Source of the DNA: Schaedlerella glycyrrhizinilytica_A
GTDB taxonomy: Bacteria > Bacillota > Clostridia > Lachnospirales > Lachnospiraceae
Direction: 5' to 3' (one strand)
Length of the DNA stretch: 64,000 nt
NCBI RefSeq assembly: GCF_042852765.1
Contig: NZ_AP031414.1
Of this stretch, positions 37,208-45,563 are shown in pieces. Position numbers and translations under genes: made by a program. Each line of letters starts with the position of its first letter. Position 1 is the first letter of the stretch. Under the pieces are notes generated by a model, which did no database searches, was not told the origin of the DNA, and saw only the letters and a program-made list of their open reading frames with translations.

Positions 37208-37236
37208 TTGACATTTACTTTTTCTTTCTATATCCT
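37208..37236 (+). promoter_or_regulatory. Promoter of the GHL6-like gene
   Basis: TTGACA (37208-37213), a 17-base spacer and TATCCT (37231-37236). Confidence 0.55.
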
Positions 37237-37437
37237 AAAGATAATCAAATTTTCCTTATCTATTTTCAATTCAATACTATGCCGCGAAAAGATCATATTT
37301 TATGCTTTATCTAACAGCATATGTGAAGATATCCGATCATATGATACGTTTTGCTTATTTTATTAAACGTGTTTATCCCACATTTTACATTCGTAAGAAA
37401 GGAGTCAGGAAAATATTTCACCTTTTCCTATCAAAAA

Positions 37438-39507
37438 ATGAGCGAAAAATATACTACTACCAAGCGCTGTTATCTGATCGACCATCATTCTCCGCAGCCG
37501 CCAGATGTTTTATTAAATCATCTGGATATTCACGAATATGAAGCATTTTTCGACACCGCAAATATTGACTCTCTGATGGTATATTGTAAAGATCACTGGG
37601 GAGTCACCTATTATCCAAGTAATGTTCCGGGTTCACAGCAGCATAAAGGAGTTCAAAAAGACTGGATTCAAGAAGTCAGCAATCTTTTAAAAAAGAAAAA
37701 TATTGAATTTGTCGCATATTATTGTATTGAATACGACGAGGGCGCGGCACGCAGATTTCCGGATTGGCGCGTGAAATGCGCGGATGGTTCCCCGCTGATC
37801 CGTGATGACGCATTTGCAAAATGGAGTCTCTGCTGTTATCAGACCGGTTATCGTGAATATTGTCTTCAACAGTTAGAAGAGATTGTTTCCAGATACAGCC
37901 CTGACGCCCTGTTTTTAGATATTTTTGGCGCTTCTCTCTGCTACTGTGAAAATTGCCGCCGTAAATTCGAGACACAGTTCCACTATCCGCTTCCGGAATC
38001 AGAACAGGACATTCTGGCTCATAAAGCGGATATCATCCAATTTTTAAACAATAATGCGAAAGAATTTCTTGCGGAATTGAAAGAACGAGTCAAAACCATC
38101 GATCCTTCTTTAGCAGTGACCATTAATTTTTCCTGTCACTATCCGCAGGACATCCGGGATATGCTGGACTACCAATTTTCCGAGCCGCTGCTGAAAGATA
38201 ACTGGTTTTCATCCGCTTATGCCCGGGATACCGCGATCGGGCATTATCCGATCTTAGTCCCCGGCGAAGCTTCGCAAGTTTATAATTATAGTTCGGTAAA
38301 TGAATATGTCTGCGATTTATCCTCCATTGCCGCTCAAGGCTGCCGCACCGGAATGTACAGTGGATCCCAGCATATTGACGGAACTTTGGATTTTCAGGAG
38401 GCCCGTCTCCTTGGCACTGCATTTACAGAGATCGAGAAAATGGAACCTTACCTGACAGATCGCAGTCCGGTAAAATGTGTAGGAATTATCCAAAGCGATC
38501 TGTCGATGTCCGTCAATCTCCCTGCGCTCCAGCCGGATGCGATCCTGAGAATGAAACGGCACAATCCTCACCAAAATGCAGTTCTGGGAGCAATGCAGTT
38601 ATGCGAACACGCAAAGCTGCCGTTTATGGTTCTGCCGGAGCGTACCATTACCGAAGAAATGCTGAAACAGTTTGACGTACTCCTTTTACCTGAAGTATTT
38701 GTGATTGAAAATGATTTAGCCCAATTGCTGAAAGATTATGTGTCCGCAGGCGGCTTGCTCATCAGTTCCGGTCAGAGTGGATTGTGGAACGCAGATTCTA
38801 CCCGGCTTTCCGCCTCTTCTATTTCAGATATATTAGGAACCGGAAGTGCGAAAATCCACACCGAATATCAGGCAAATCAATGGTCGGGATACTTGAAAAA
38901 TATAAGTGAAAGAAGCTTTTCCGGACTTCTCTCCTGTACCACCCCACCGATCAGCGAGCATTTTATCGAAACAACATGTACCGGGTCCGCCGAGGCGCTT
39001 CTCTCTATTCTGTTACCCTGTGTCGGCTGTGATTCCGAACATTGGGTAAATTGGTGGAGTCCGCCTCCGGGATCAGATTCCAACTATCCTGCGCTGATCC
39101 ATAATAAACTTGGTGCCGGAAGCTGCTATTATATGGCTTTTGATTTCTTCACCATGGTTTCACTTGAAACATTCCAGTATCCGCACGATCTGTTTTACGA
39201 CTTGATCACTTCGGAACAGATCCGACCGGCAATACGGAACAAAACCGAGACACCTGATATTATCAGGACCGCTTATTTTGAAACTGCGGATTCCTATATT
39301 GTACATCAGATTTCCATGATTCCCAAACAGTTCCATGGCGATGTATTTCCTATAAGCGGTGGGATATTAGAACTGAATGTTCCTGTTTCGGAAGCAAAAC
39401 TGGTTTACCCAGAAGAACAGACTTTAGAAGTTCATTCAGAAGAAAACGGAAGTCATATCCATTTACCGGAATTTACACTTCAACAGATCATTGTATGTAA
39501 AAAATGA
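37438..39507 (+). CDS. GHL6-like hydrolase with beta-galactosidase trimerisation-type domain
   Basis: 689-residue protein with no signal peptide. The first 300 residues look like a TIM barrel of the hypothetical glycosyl hydrolase 6 type. It has MVYCKDHWGVTYYPSNV, then YYCIEYDEGAARRFPDWRV, and SPDALFLDIFGASLCYCENCRRKF with three clustered cysteines. Acidic residues on strand ends could be catalytic, but none is proven. The middle (about 350-560; VLLLPEVFVIENDLAQLLKDYVSAGGLLI) resembles the glutamine-amidotransferase-like trimerisation domain of GH42 enzymes. ATG 37438 is chosen though its ribosome site is poor. It lies divergent from the importer and just before the regulator gene. Confidence 0.7.
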   Translation: MSEKYTTTKRCYLIDHHSPQPPDVLLNHLDIHEYEAFFDTANIDSLMVYCKDHWGVTYYPSNVPGSQQHKGVQKDWIQEVSNLLKKKNIEFVAYYCIEYDEGAARRFPDWRVKCADGSPLIRDDAFAKWSLCCYQTGYREYCLQQLEEIVSRYSPDALFLDIFGASLCYCENCRRKFETQFHYPLPESEQDILAHKADIIQFLNNNAKEFLAELKERVKTIDPSLAVTINFSCHYPQDIRDMLDYQFSEPLLKDNWFSSAYARDTAIGHYPILVPGEASQVYNYSSVNEYVCDLSSIAAQGCRTGMYSGSQHIDGTLDFQEARLLGTAFTEIEKMEPYLTDRSPVKCVGIIQSDLSMSVNLPALQPDAILRMKRHNPHQNAVLGAMQLCEHAKLPFMVLPERTITEEMLKQFDVLLLPEVFVIENDLAQLLKDYVSAGGLLISSGQSGLWNADSTRLSASSISDILGTGSAKIHTEYQANQWSGYLKNISERSFSGLLSCTTPPISEHFIETTCTGSAEALLSILLPCVGCDSEHWVNWWSPPPGSDSNYPALIHNKLGAGSCYYMAFDFFTMVSLETFQYPHDLFYDLITSEQIRPAIRNKTETPDIIRTAYFETADSYIVHQISMIPKQFHGDVFPISGGILELNVPVSEAKLVYPEEQTLEVHSEENGSHIHLPEFTLQQIIVCKK

Positions 39508-39510
39508 AAA

Positions 39511-39644
39511 AGTGCTCCTCATTTGATGAATCGCTTCAATCACCGGAAGTGCCAAAAGGCACATTCCGGGATTGTAAGCAGTCGCCAAGGTCTCGGGCAA
39601 GCCCGGACTTTGGCTCGTCGCCTATGCAAAAAATGAGGAGCACT
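39511..39644 (+). terminator. Long-range inverted repeat enclosing R1 copy 1
   Basis: AGTGCTCCTCATTT (39511-39524) is a perfect 14-base complement of AAATGAGGAGCACT (39631-39644). The roughly 106-base loop consists mainly of R1 copy 1. It starts three bases after the GHL6-like stop, so it probably acts at the 3' end of that transcript, though there is no good T tract. Confidence 0.55.
39538..39633 (+). repeat. R1 two-hairpin element, copy 1
   Basis: 96 bases, 94 identical to copy 2. Hairpin one: CCGGAAGTGCC/GGCACATTCCGG with an AAAA loop (39543-39569). Hairpin two: GCCAAGGTCTCGGGC, AA loop, GCCCGGACTTTGGC (39584-39614; 14 pairs with one bulged C). It ends in an A run. Confidence 0.85.
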
Positions 39645-39683
39645 GCTCCATAACCGGGTCGATCCGTTATTTTGCAATACTCC

Positions 39684-40403
39684 TCATGCATTTTCCACTT
39701 GAATTTTACCGTAAATCTCCAAGTCCAATTTTATAATATTATCGTACTTTTCCAAAGCCCCCTGGATATTTTTTTTGCGCATCATCTGAACCATTTCCAG
39801 ATGATACGGAAAAGTCCTCAGCAATACCGCCTGATAATCAAACTCTTTCCCATCAAAGTATCCATACAATTCATCGTCAAAAGTTTCATACATCTCCGTC
39901 ATGTTCCGGACCAAATTTGTCATCTCATAATTACCGTAGCATTCCAATATAAATCGATGGAACTGATGATCCATCTCTTTGGGCATAATCCCCTGCGCCG
40001 CCATATCATTCATCCGGACTGCCATCTGCTCCAACTGATCCAACATCTCGTCTGACATATCGGGGATCGCTTTTTCCAGACTATATCTCTCTAAAACACT
40101 CTTTATTTCAAATAATTCCAGAAAATTCTTCAAAGCCAGATGAATACTGACCTGTCTTCCCTCAACATAATCCGTTACAAAAGTACCTTTTCCAACCTCT
40201 ACATGAACGATCCCTTCATTTTCAAGTTCCCGGATCGCTTCACGCAACGTTGAGCGGCTCACTTTCCATTCTTCCGCCAGCTTTCGCTCTCCCGGAAGCT
40301 TTTCACCGGGCTGAAGATTCTCTTCCTTGATATACTGATAAATCCGATCTGCCACTCTTGAGTACAGTAAAGTTTTATTCTCTATTGATTCTCCGCGCTC
40401 CAT
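39684..40403 (-). CDS. GntR-family regulator, FCD type, of the glycan locus
   Basis: About 239 residues. The winged-helix domain is at the N-terminus (RIYQYIKEENLQPGEKLPGER, then WKVSRSTLREAIRELENEG). A FadR/FCD-type helical domain follows, with histidines in MDHQFHRFILECYGNYEM. The probable start is the ATG at 40403 after GAGGGAG; earlier ATG and GTG codons are possible. It is convergent with the GHL6-like gene and most likely controls that gene and the importer operon. The effector is unknown. Confidence 0.88.
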   Translation of the reverse strand: MERGESIENKTLLYSRVADRIYQYIKEENLQPGEKLPGERKLAEEWKVSRSTLREAIRELENEGIVHVEVGKGTFVTDYVEGRQVSIHLALKNFLELFEIKSVLERYSLEKAIPDMSDEMLDQLEQMAVRMNDMAAQGIMPKEMDHQFHRFILECYGNYEMTNLVRNMTEMYETFDDELYGYFDGKEFDYQAVLLRTFPYHLEMVQMMRKKNIQGALEKYDNIIKLDLEIYGKIQVENA

Positions 40404-40434
40404 AATCTCCCTCATCACTTTTCATAATTTATGT

Positions 40435-40447
40435 CTTATATTATAAG
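40435..40447. promoter_or_regulatory. Palindrome on the gntR -10 box
   Basis: CTTATATTATAAG, a perfect 13-base palindrome that contains the -10 of the regulator's promoter. Candidate autoregulatory site. Confidence 0.45.
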
Positions 40448-40469
40448 TCTCTATTGGGCATTTCGTCAA
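40440..40469 (-). promoter_or_regulatory. Promoter of the glycan-locus gntR gene
   Basis: TTGACG (40464-40469), an 18-base spacer and TATAAT (40440-40445) on the minus strand, about 40 bases before the start codon. Confidence 0.65.
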
Positions 40470-40556
40470 GAGAATCCCTCTTTTTCCACTACTTTAACTT
40501 TCCATAATACATATCACTGAAAATTCCCTCCTGCCGGATCAATTCCTCTAATCTAT

Positions 40557-40585
40557 TTGCCATTCCGATCCCTGTATGCTAAAAT
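40557..40585 (+). promoter_or_regulatory. Promoter of plsC-like gene
   Basis: TTGCCA (40557-40562), a 17-base spacer ending TATGC and TAAAAT (40580-40585), an extended -10 type. Confidence 0.6.
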
Positions 40586-40626
40586 AAATCAGATTATGAT
40601 TTTGTAATGAAAAGAGGTTCGTTGAT

Positions 40627-41361
40627 ATGATTCGTTTTGTTTGTGTTGTCGTGATACTTGTCACATTTCTGATCCTGACGATCCCGGTCTTTTTTGTAGA
40701 ATGGCTGATCGGGAAGTTCAATCGGAACGCGAGAGATTATAGTTCGCTGCGCATCGTACAGTGGGGATTTAAGACAATCTTGAAAGTCACAGGAGTAAAC
40801 GTCACCGTGATCGGAGAAGAACGGGTTCCGGATGAACCGGTACTCTTTATCGGAAATCACCGCAGCTTTTTTGACATCTTGCTCACATACTCCCGCTGCC
40901 GCCGGCTGACCGGATATGTTGCCAAGAAAGAAATGGAAAAAATACCGCTTCTGTCCACCTGGATGCGCTTTTTATACTGCCTTTTCCTCGACCGTGAGAA
41001 TCCAAAAGAGGGTTTGAAAACGATTTTGAAAGCGATCGACCATGTAAAAAACGGAATCTCCATCTGCATTTTCCCGGAGGGAACACGGAACAAAGGAGAA
41101 GAATTAAGTCTGCTTCCGTTTAAAGACGGCGCGTTCAAGATCGCAACCAAGACCGGATGCGCGATCGTTCCGATCTCCATGAACAATACTGCCGAAATTT
41201 TTGAGAATCATTTCCCGAAGATCAAAAAGACTCACGTTGTTCTGGAATACGGCGAGCCGATCTATCCGGATCAGTTGGATAAAGAAGAGAAAAAACATAT
41301 CGGATCTTATGTTCAGAAGATTGTACAGGATACGATCAATAAAAATGCAGAATTGCTGTAA
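40627..41361 (+). CDS. plsC: 1-acyl-sn-glycerol-3-phosphate acyltransferase (PlsC family)
   Basis: 244-residue membrane-anchored acyltransferase making phosphatidic acid for phospholipid synthesis. It has an N-terminal membrane helix (IRFVCVVVILVTFLILTIPVFFV), the catalytic GNHRSFFD (H-x4-D motif) near residue 77 and the substrate-binding FPEGTRNKGE near 145. It stands alone behind its own promoter. Confidence 0.93.
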   Translation: MIRFVCVVVILVTFLILTIPVFFVEWLIGKFNRNARDYSSLRIVQWGFKTILKVTGVNVTVIGEERVPDEPVLFIGNHRSFFDILLTYSRCRRLTGYVAKKEMEKIPLLSTWMRFLYCLFLDRENPKEGLKTILKAIDHVKNGISICIFPEGTRNKGEELSLLPFKDGAFKIATKTGCAIVPISMNNTAEIFENHFPKIKKTHVVLEYGEPIYPDQLDKEEKKHIGSYVQKIVQDTINKNAELL

Positions 41362-41372
41362 GAGAATATACC

Positions 41373-41416
41373 AGTGTCAGTGTACAGTAGAAAATACTTC
41401 CTTGTGCACCGACATT
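41373..41416. repeat. R2-like inverted repeat, diverged copy E
   Basis: The left arm AGTGTCAGTGTACAGT and right arm CTTGTGCACCGACATT are imperfect complements, and match the outer arms of the R2 copies with several differences. It lies shortly after the plsC stop. Confidence 0.45.
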
Positions 41417-41447
41417 ATAAGGCAGAACGATAAAATAAGAATTTTTC

Positions 41448-41476
41448 TTGACATGCCTTATCAATTATGCTATTTT
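41448..41476 (+). promoter_or_regulatory. Promoter of the DUF2798-like gene
   Basis: TTGACA (41448-41453), a 17-base spacer ending TATGC and TATTTT (41471-41476), an extended -10 form, about 150 bases before the start codon. Confidence 0.55.
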
Positions 41477-41624
41477 AAATCCCGGCAAAAGTGAATAGAT
41501 GGTTTTAATTGGAAACGCACATTCTCCTGAATGATAACGAACAACACGCTTGCAATGCATGGATTTCAACATCCGGCGCACATTTGCATACATTTTGTCA
41601 ATTATCATTTCAGGAGGATTTTTT

Positions 41625-42086
41625 ATGCCAAAAAACAAATTTCAAGAAGTTATTTTTACGATCATGATGGTTCTTGTCATGGTTTATGCGATGATCTGTT
41701 ACAACATCGCCCTTGCGACCGGCGGGCTGACAAACGCGATTTTTGCCGCCGCATTCCGCGAACTGCTCTTTATGGCGCCGCTCGCATTTCTGCTCGATTT
41801 TTTTCTTGTTTCAAAAATTGCATTTAAAAAGGCGTACCGGATCGTCAATGTAAAAGCTGACAATCCGTTCCACCTTGTACTTGCAATTTCTGCAGTCTCC
41901 GTTGTCTGCATGTGTCCGTTGATGAGTCTTGCTGCGACTCTGCTTTTTAAACATGCCGGAAGTGAATTCCTTGCTGTCTGGATCCAAACGACTGCGCTCA
42001 ATTTCCCAATGGCGTTTTTCTGGCAGTTTTTCTTCGCCGGACCATTGGTTCGATTTTTGTTTGGATTATTTTTCCGTTTTTCGTAA
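41625..42086 (+). CDS. DUF2798-like small membrane protein
   Basis: 153-residue protein with about four hydrophobic segments (VIFTIMMVLVMVYAMICYNI, LLFMAPLAFLLDFFLV, LVLAISAVSVVCMCPLMSL, FFWQFFFAGPLVRFLFGLFF). This matches the general pattern of the DUF2798 family, of unknown function. AGGAGG precedes ATG 41625; a 25-codon extension is rejected. Confidence 0.75.
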   Translation: MPKNKFQEVIFTIMMVLVMVYAMICYNIALATGGLTNAIFAAAFRELLFMAPLAFLLDFFLVSKIAFKKAYRIVNVKADNPFHLVLAISAVSVVCMCPLMSLAATLLFKHAGSEFLAVWIQTTALNFPMAFFWQFFFAGPLVRFLFGLFFRFS

Positions 42087-42199
42087 ATCCAATTTTCGGG
42101 GATGTGATGTTCAAAAAATGACACCGGACAGATGGATGCTTCTACCCCACTTCTTTGTTTTTCCCGATTGACAGAATGGTTTCATTTGCGCTACAATTG

Positions 42200-42228
42200 T
42201 TGCAATGTTTCATACACTTTGCTAGAAA
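42200..42228 (+). promoter_or_regulatory. Possible promoter of the YesL-like gene
   Basis: TTGCAA (42200-42205), a 17-base spacer and TAGAAA (42223-42228), about 20 bases before the start codon. Confidence 0.35.
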
Positions 42229-42248
42229 TTATTTATCAGGAGGCTATT

Positions 42249-42860
42249 ATGAGTTTTTTCAATCTGGACAGTCCGGTTATGCGTTTTCTTACTAAAGTGG
42301 CAGATTTGATCATTTTAAATATCCTGTTTCTGATCTGCTGTATTCCGATCGTAACGATCGGAGCTGCATCCACCGCACTTTATACCGTCACAATGAAATC
42401 CGTGCGAGATGAAGAGAGTTATGTGATCCGCAGCTATTTCAAAGCTTTCAAAGGCAACTTCAAGATCGGTACATTTTCCTGGCTGATCGCTCTGGCGCTC
42501 GGCATCGTACTGACCTTAGATTTCCGGATCCTTCCGGCACTTCCGGAAACGATGGCACAGGTTCTTCGCATGTTCCTGATCGCTGTTTCTCTGTTTTACG
42601 CGATCTTTATGATCTACCTGTTTCCTTATATCGCACGGTTTGAGAACACATTGAAAGGCACTTTAAAAAATGCACTGATCCTCGGAATCGCATGCCTGCC
42701 ATACACTCTTTTGCTACTTCTGATCCACGGCGCGGCGATCGCGGCAACTTTATTTATCGACTTTCGCATTGTCGGCTTTCTCTGGATCACCATCGGTTTT
42801 TCCGGAGTTGCCTATGCATGTTCCTATCTGCTGCGAAGAGCATTTGCAAAATTTGAGTGA
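42249..42860 (+). CDS. YesL-like (DUF624) membrane protein
   Basis: 203-residue protein with about five membrane helices (ILNILFLICCIPIVTIGAAST at the N-terminus, then two central and two C-terminal helices). It resembles the DUF624/YesL family, often near CUT1 sugar importers. Its nearness to the ABC importer (about 5 kb) is suggestive only. AGGAGG precedes ATG 42249; a 39-codon upstream extension has no site. R1 copy 2 begins four bases after its stop. Confidence 0.82.
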   Translation: MSFFNLDSPVMRFLTKVADLIILNILFLICCIPIVTIGAASTALYTVTMKSVRDEESYVIRSYFKAFKGNFKIGTFSWLIALALGIVLTLDFRILPALPETMAQVLRMFLIAVSLFYAIFMIYLFPYIARFENTLKGTLKNALILGIACLPYTLLLLLIHGAAIAATLFIDFRIVGFLWITIGFSGVAYACSYLLRRAFAKFE

Positions 42861-42864
42861 TGTA

Positions 42865-42960
42865 AATCACCGGAAGTGCCAAAAGGCACATTCCGGGATT
42901 GTAAGCAGTCGCCAAGGTCTCGGGCAAGCCCGGACTTTGGCTCGTTGCCTATACAAAAAA
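42865..42960 (+). repeat. R1 two-hairpin element, copy 2
   Basis: Differs from copy 1 at two positions (T at 42946 for C; A at 42953 for G). It starts four bases after the YesL-like stop and its A run forms the left arm of the terminator at 42955-43044. Confidence 0.85.
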
Positions 42961-43044
42961 AGAATCTCCCACAGACTTCCGTTTTATGGATCTGCCGCTT
43001 CCATGCGGCGCACCACAGCACAGATCTGTGAGAGATTCTTTTTT
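42955..43044. terminator. Terminator between the YesL-like gene and murF
   Basis: AAAAAAGAATCTCCCACAGA pairs imperfectly with TCTGTGAGAGATTCTTTTTT, and an inner CCGC/GCGG stem lies in the loop. A and T runs on both sides make it suitable for both convergent genes. Confidence 0.75.
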
Positions 43045-43069
43045 ATGTTTTATAGATCATAGATTTTTC

Positions 43070-44440
43070 TTAATTTTTCTGCAGCCGTTCCACGATCTGT
43101 GCAAACGCCATTCCATGGGACGCCTTGACCAAAATCGTGTCACCGTCTTCCAGCACCCGATCCATTTCCTCAAAAAATGTATCTTTGTCTGCATAATGGT
43201 GAATTTCCATCTCCGCGTTTGTTTCTCTCGCACCTTTTGCCATCTCTTCCGAAAGCGCGCCAATACAGATCAGAACGTCCACACCGGATTTTGCCGCGTG
43301 CACACCGACGTCAAAATGCATCGCTTTCTCATTGTCCCCGAGTTCAAACATATCCCCCAGAACGGCAACCGTTCGTGTATCCGCTTTTTCCAGTACGTCG
43401 ATCGAAGATTTCATCGACACCGGATTGGCGTTATAACAGTCGTCGATCACTGTAAATTTCCCGGTCTCGATCAGATTGTTCCGTCCGGCAAGCGGCACAA
43501 GCGCCTCGATTCCGGCTTTGATCTGCTCATCTGTCATACCAAGCGCATAACCGACTGCGATCCCGGCAAGCGCATTGTACACCATATGATTTCCCGGTAT
43601 CGAGATATGCGCTGAAAATGCGGACTCCGGTGTGACAAACCGGGCGTCTGTTCCGCGAAGCCCCTGGTTCTCGATCTGCTCCGCATGAAAATCATTTTCC
43701 GTGTGAAGCCCAAATCTTACCGGCTTGATTCCATTTTCCGGAAGATAAGATGCGAGCTTGTCATCATCTCCATTCAATAAAATGCTTCCATCAGGATTCA
43801 TATAAGCGATCATCTCAGTCTTCGCTTTCAGAATCCCATCCCGGGAACCGAGCTGTTCCAAATGTGCACAGCCGATATTGGTAAATACACAGATATCCGG
43901 TCGCGCCATCTTGGCAAGCCGTGTCATTTCTCCGAATCCGCTGATCCCCATCTCGAGAACTGCCACCTCATGTTCCTCACGGATCCTGAAAATGGTAAGC
44001 GGAACACCGATCTCATTATTAAAATTTCCCTCCGTTTTCAGCACGTTGAACTTCTGCTCCAGTACGGAGGCGATCATCTCTTTTGTACTTGTTTTTCCGA
44101 CACTTCCGGAAATTCCGACTACTTTGATATCCAGACTTTTCCGATAATGCTCCGCCAGATCTTTTAACGCCTGCGTGCAGGATTCCACCCGGATATACGG
44201 GTAGGACACATCGCCCAGATCTTCTTCGGAAAGTGCACAGAGCGCGCCGTCCTCTATCGTCTTCGGAATGAATGTATGTCCGTCCACACGCGCCCCGCGG
44301 ATCGCCACGAACAGACTGTCTTTTTCCACTTTCCGGCTGTCGATCACAACGCTGGAAACTTCTTTCCCCATCGATTCTTCCGAACCGAAATACGTTCCTT
44401 TACATGCCTGTGCGATTTCTCGCAATGTCATATGTTTCAT
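43070..44440 (-). CDS. murF: UDP-MurNAc-tripeptide--D-alanyl-D-alanine ligase MurF
   Basis: Adds D-Ala-D-Ala to the peptidoglycan precursor using ATP. The 456-residue protein has the ATP-binding GISGSVGKTSTKEMI near residue 110, the middle-domain VLEMGISGFGEM and the C-terminal DDCYNANPVSMKSSID. It follows ddl by 11 bases, the partner that makes its substrate dipeptide. Confidence 0.97.
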   Translation of the reverse strand: MKHMTLREIAQACKGTYFGSEESMGKEVSSVVIDSRKVEKDSLFVAIRGARVDGHTFIPKTIEDGALCALSEEDLGDVSYPYIRVESCTQALKDLAEHYRKSLDIKVVGISGSVGKTSTKEMIASVLEQKFNVLKTEGNFNNEIGVPLTIFRIREEHEVAVLEMGISGFGEMTRLAKMARPDICVFTNIGCAHLEQLGSRDGILKAKTEMIAYMNPDGSILLNGDDDKLASYLPENGIKPVRFGLHTENDFHAEQIENQGLRGTDARFVTPESAFSAHISIPGNHMVYNALAGIAVGYALGMTDEQIKAGIEALVPLAGRNNLIETGKFTVIDDCYNANPVSMKSSIDVLEKADTRTVAVLGDMFELGDNEKAMHFDVGVHAAKSGVDVLICIGALSEEMAKGARETNAEMEIHHYADKDTFFEEMDRVLEDGDTILVKASHGMAFAQIVERLQKN

Positions 44441-44451
44441 AAATCCGCTCC

Positions 44452-45507
44452 TTACTCGTACCGTGCTTCCAACGATTTTTTGATGATCAGTTCACAAAGA
44501 TCTCCATATGCGATCCCGGCTGCATTCGCCTCTTTCGGAAGCAGACTTGCCGCAGTCATCCCCGGAAGCGTATTTACCTCCAGACAGTAAAGATTTCCCT
44601 TTTCATCCAAAAGAAAATCCGCACGGCTGTACACATTCAGTTTCAACGCATGGAACGCGCGCACAGTCAGCTCTTTCATCCGCTCGGAAATCTCTTCGCT
44701 GATATTTGCCGGGCAGACTTCTTCGGTCGCACCGTCCTGATATTTGTTCGCATAATCAAAAAATCCGGTCTTCGGAATGATCTCGATCGGTGGAAGCGCC
44801 TCTCCATCGATCACGCCGCACGCAAACTCACGCCCTTTGATATACTCTTCGATCACAACTTCATCCTCGTAACGGAATGAATTTTCCAAAGCTTCTGCGT
44901 ATTCCTCCGCCGTCTGCGCGATATATACGCCGATACTCGATCCTCCGGAACAAGGTTTCACAACAACCGGAAATGTCAGACCGAGATCGTCCAGCTCTTT
45001 TTTCTTTTTATTTTTGTGGATGCAGACACCTTTCGGCGTATCTACTCCCGCCTGCTGGAAAATCTGTTTCGTCACCCCTTTATCCATTGCAATCGCACAG
45101 CCGAGGGAATCCGGTCCTGTGTAACGGATTCCGAGCAGATCAAACGTCGCCTGCAGCTTTCCGTTCTCTCCCTCGCCGCCGTGCAGCCCTAAAAATGTAA
45201 TGTCCGCCATGCGGCACAATTCGATGACATTCGGTCCTAAAAAACAATCGGACTGATCCGGTCTGGACGCTTTCACTGCTGCCAGATCCGGCTCTTCCTC
45301 GCTGATATTTTTCACGATATCCAGCCCATGATCCGGAAGTGTAAATACTTCCTCCAACCGGTCTTTCTCATATGGAAATCCCATAAATACATCCAAAAGG
45401 AATGCATCATGTCCTTTCTCCAACAGTGTGCGGCAAATCCCCGCGCTGGACGAAAGCGACACATCCCGCTCGGTACTCAGTCCCCCTGCCAATACGATAA
45501 TCTTCAT
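44452..45507 (-). CDS. ddl: D-alanine--D-alanine ligase
   Basis: ATP-grasp enzyme joining two D-alanines. The 351-residue protein has the N-terminal LAGGLSTERDVSLSS, FLGLHGGEGENG, KPCSGGSSIGVY and the metal site YCLEVNTLPGMT. Middle gene of the pncB-ddl-murF run. Confidence 0.96.
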   Translation of the reverse strand: MKIIVLAGGLSTERDVSLSSSAGICRTLLEKGHDAFLLDVFMGFPYEKDRLEEVFTLPDHGLDIVKNISEEEPDLAAVKASRPDQSDCFLGPNVIELCRMADITFLGLHGGEGENGKLQATFDLLGIRYTGPDSLGCAIAMDKGVTKQIFQQAGVDTPKGVCIHKNKKKKELDDLGLTFPVVVKPCSGGSSIGVYIAQTAEEYAEALENSFRYEDEVVIEEYIKGREFACGVIDGEALPPIEIIPKTGFFDYANKYQDGATEEVCPANISEEISERMKELTVRAFHALKLNVYSRADFLLDEKGNLYCLEVNTLPGMTAASLLPKEANAAGIAYGDLCELIIKKSLEARYE

Positions 45508-45563
45508 GATTTTTCTCCTTTATATTTCTTATCAATTATTTTCAATCCCGCAGTTCAGACGCT

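Larger units (their letters stand above)
36950..37437. other. Divergent control region of the glycan locus
   Basis: About 490 bases without a gene between the binding-protein gene and the GHL6-like gene. It holds a promoter reading left (37084-37112) with a GGTC-T-GACC palindrome just downstream, and a promoter reading right (37208-37236). The right third is A/T rich, with an AAAGGAG sequence at 37398-37403 that is 35 bases from the nearest ATG. Confidence 0.7.
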
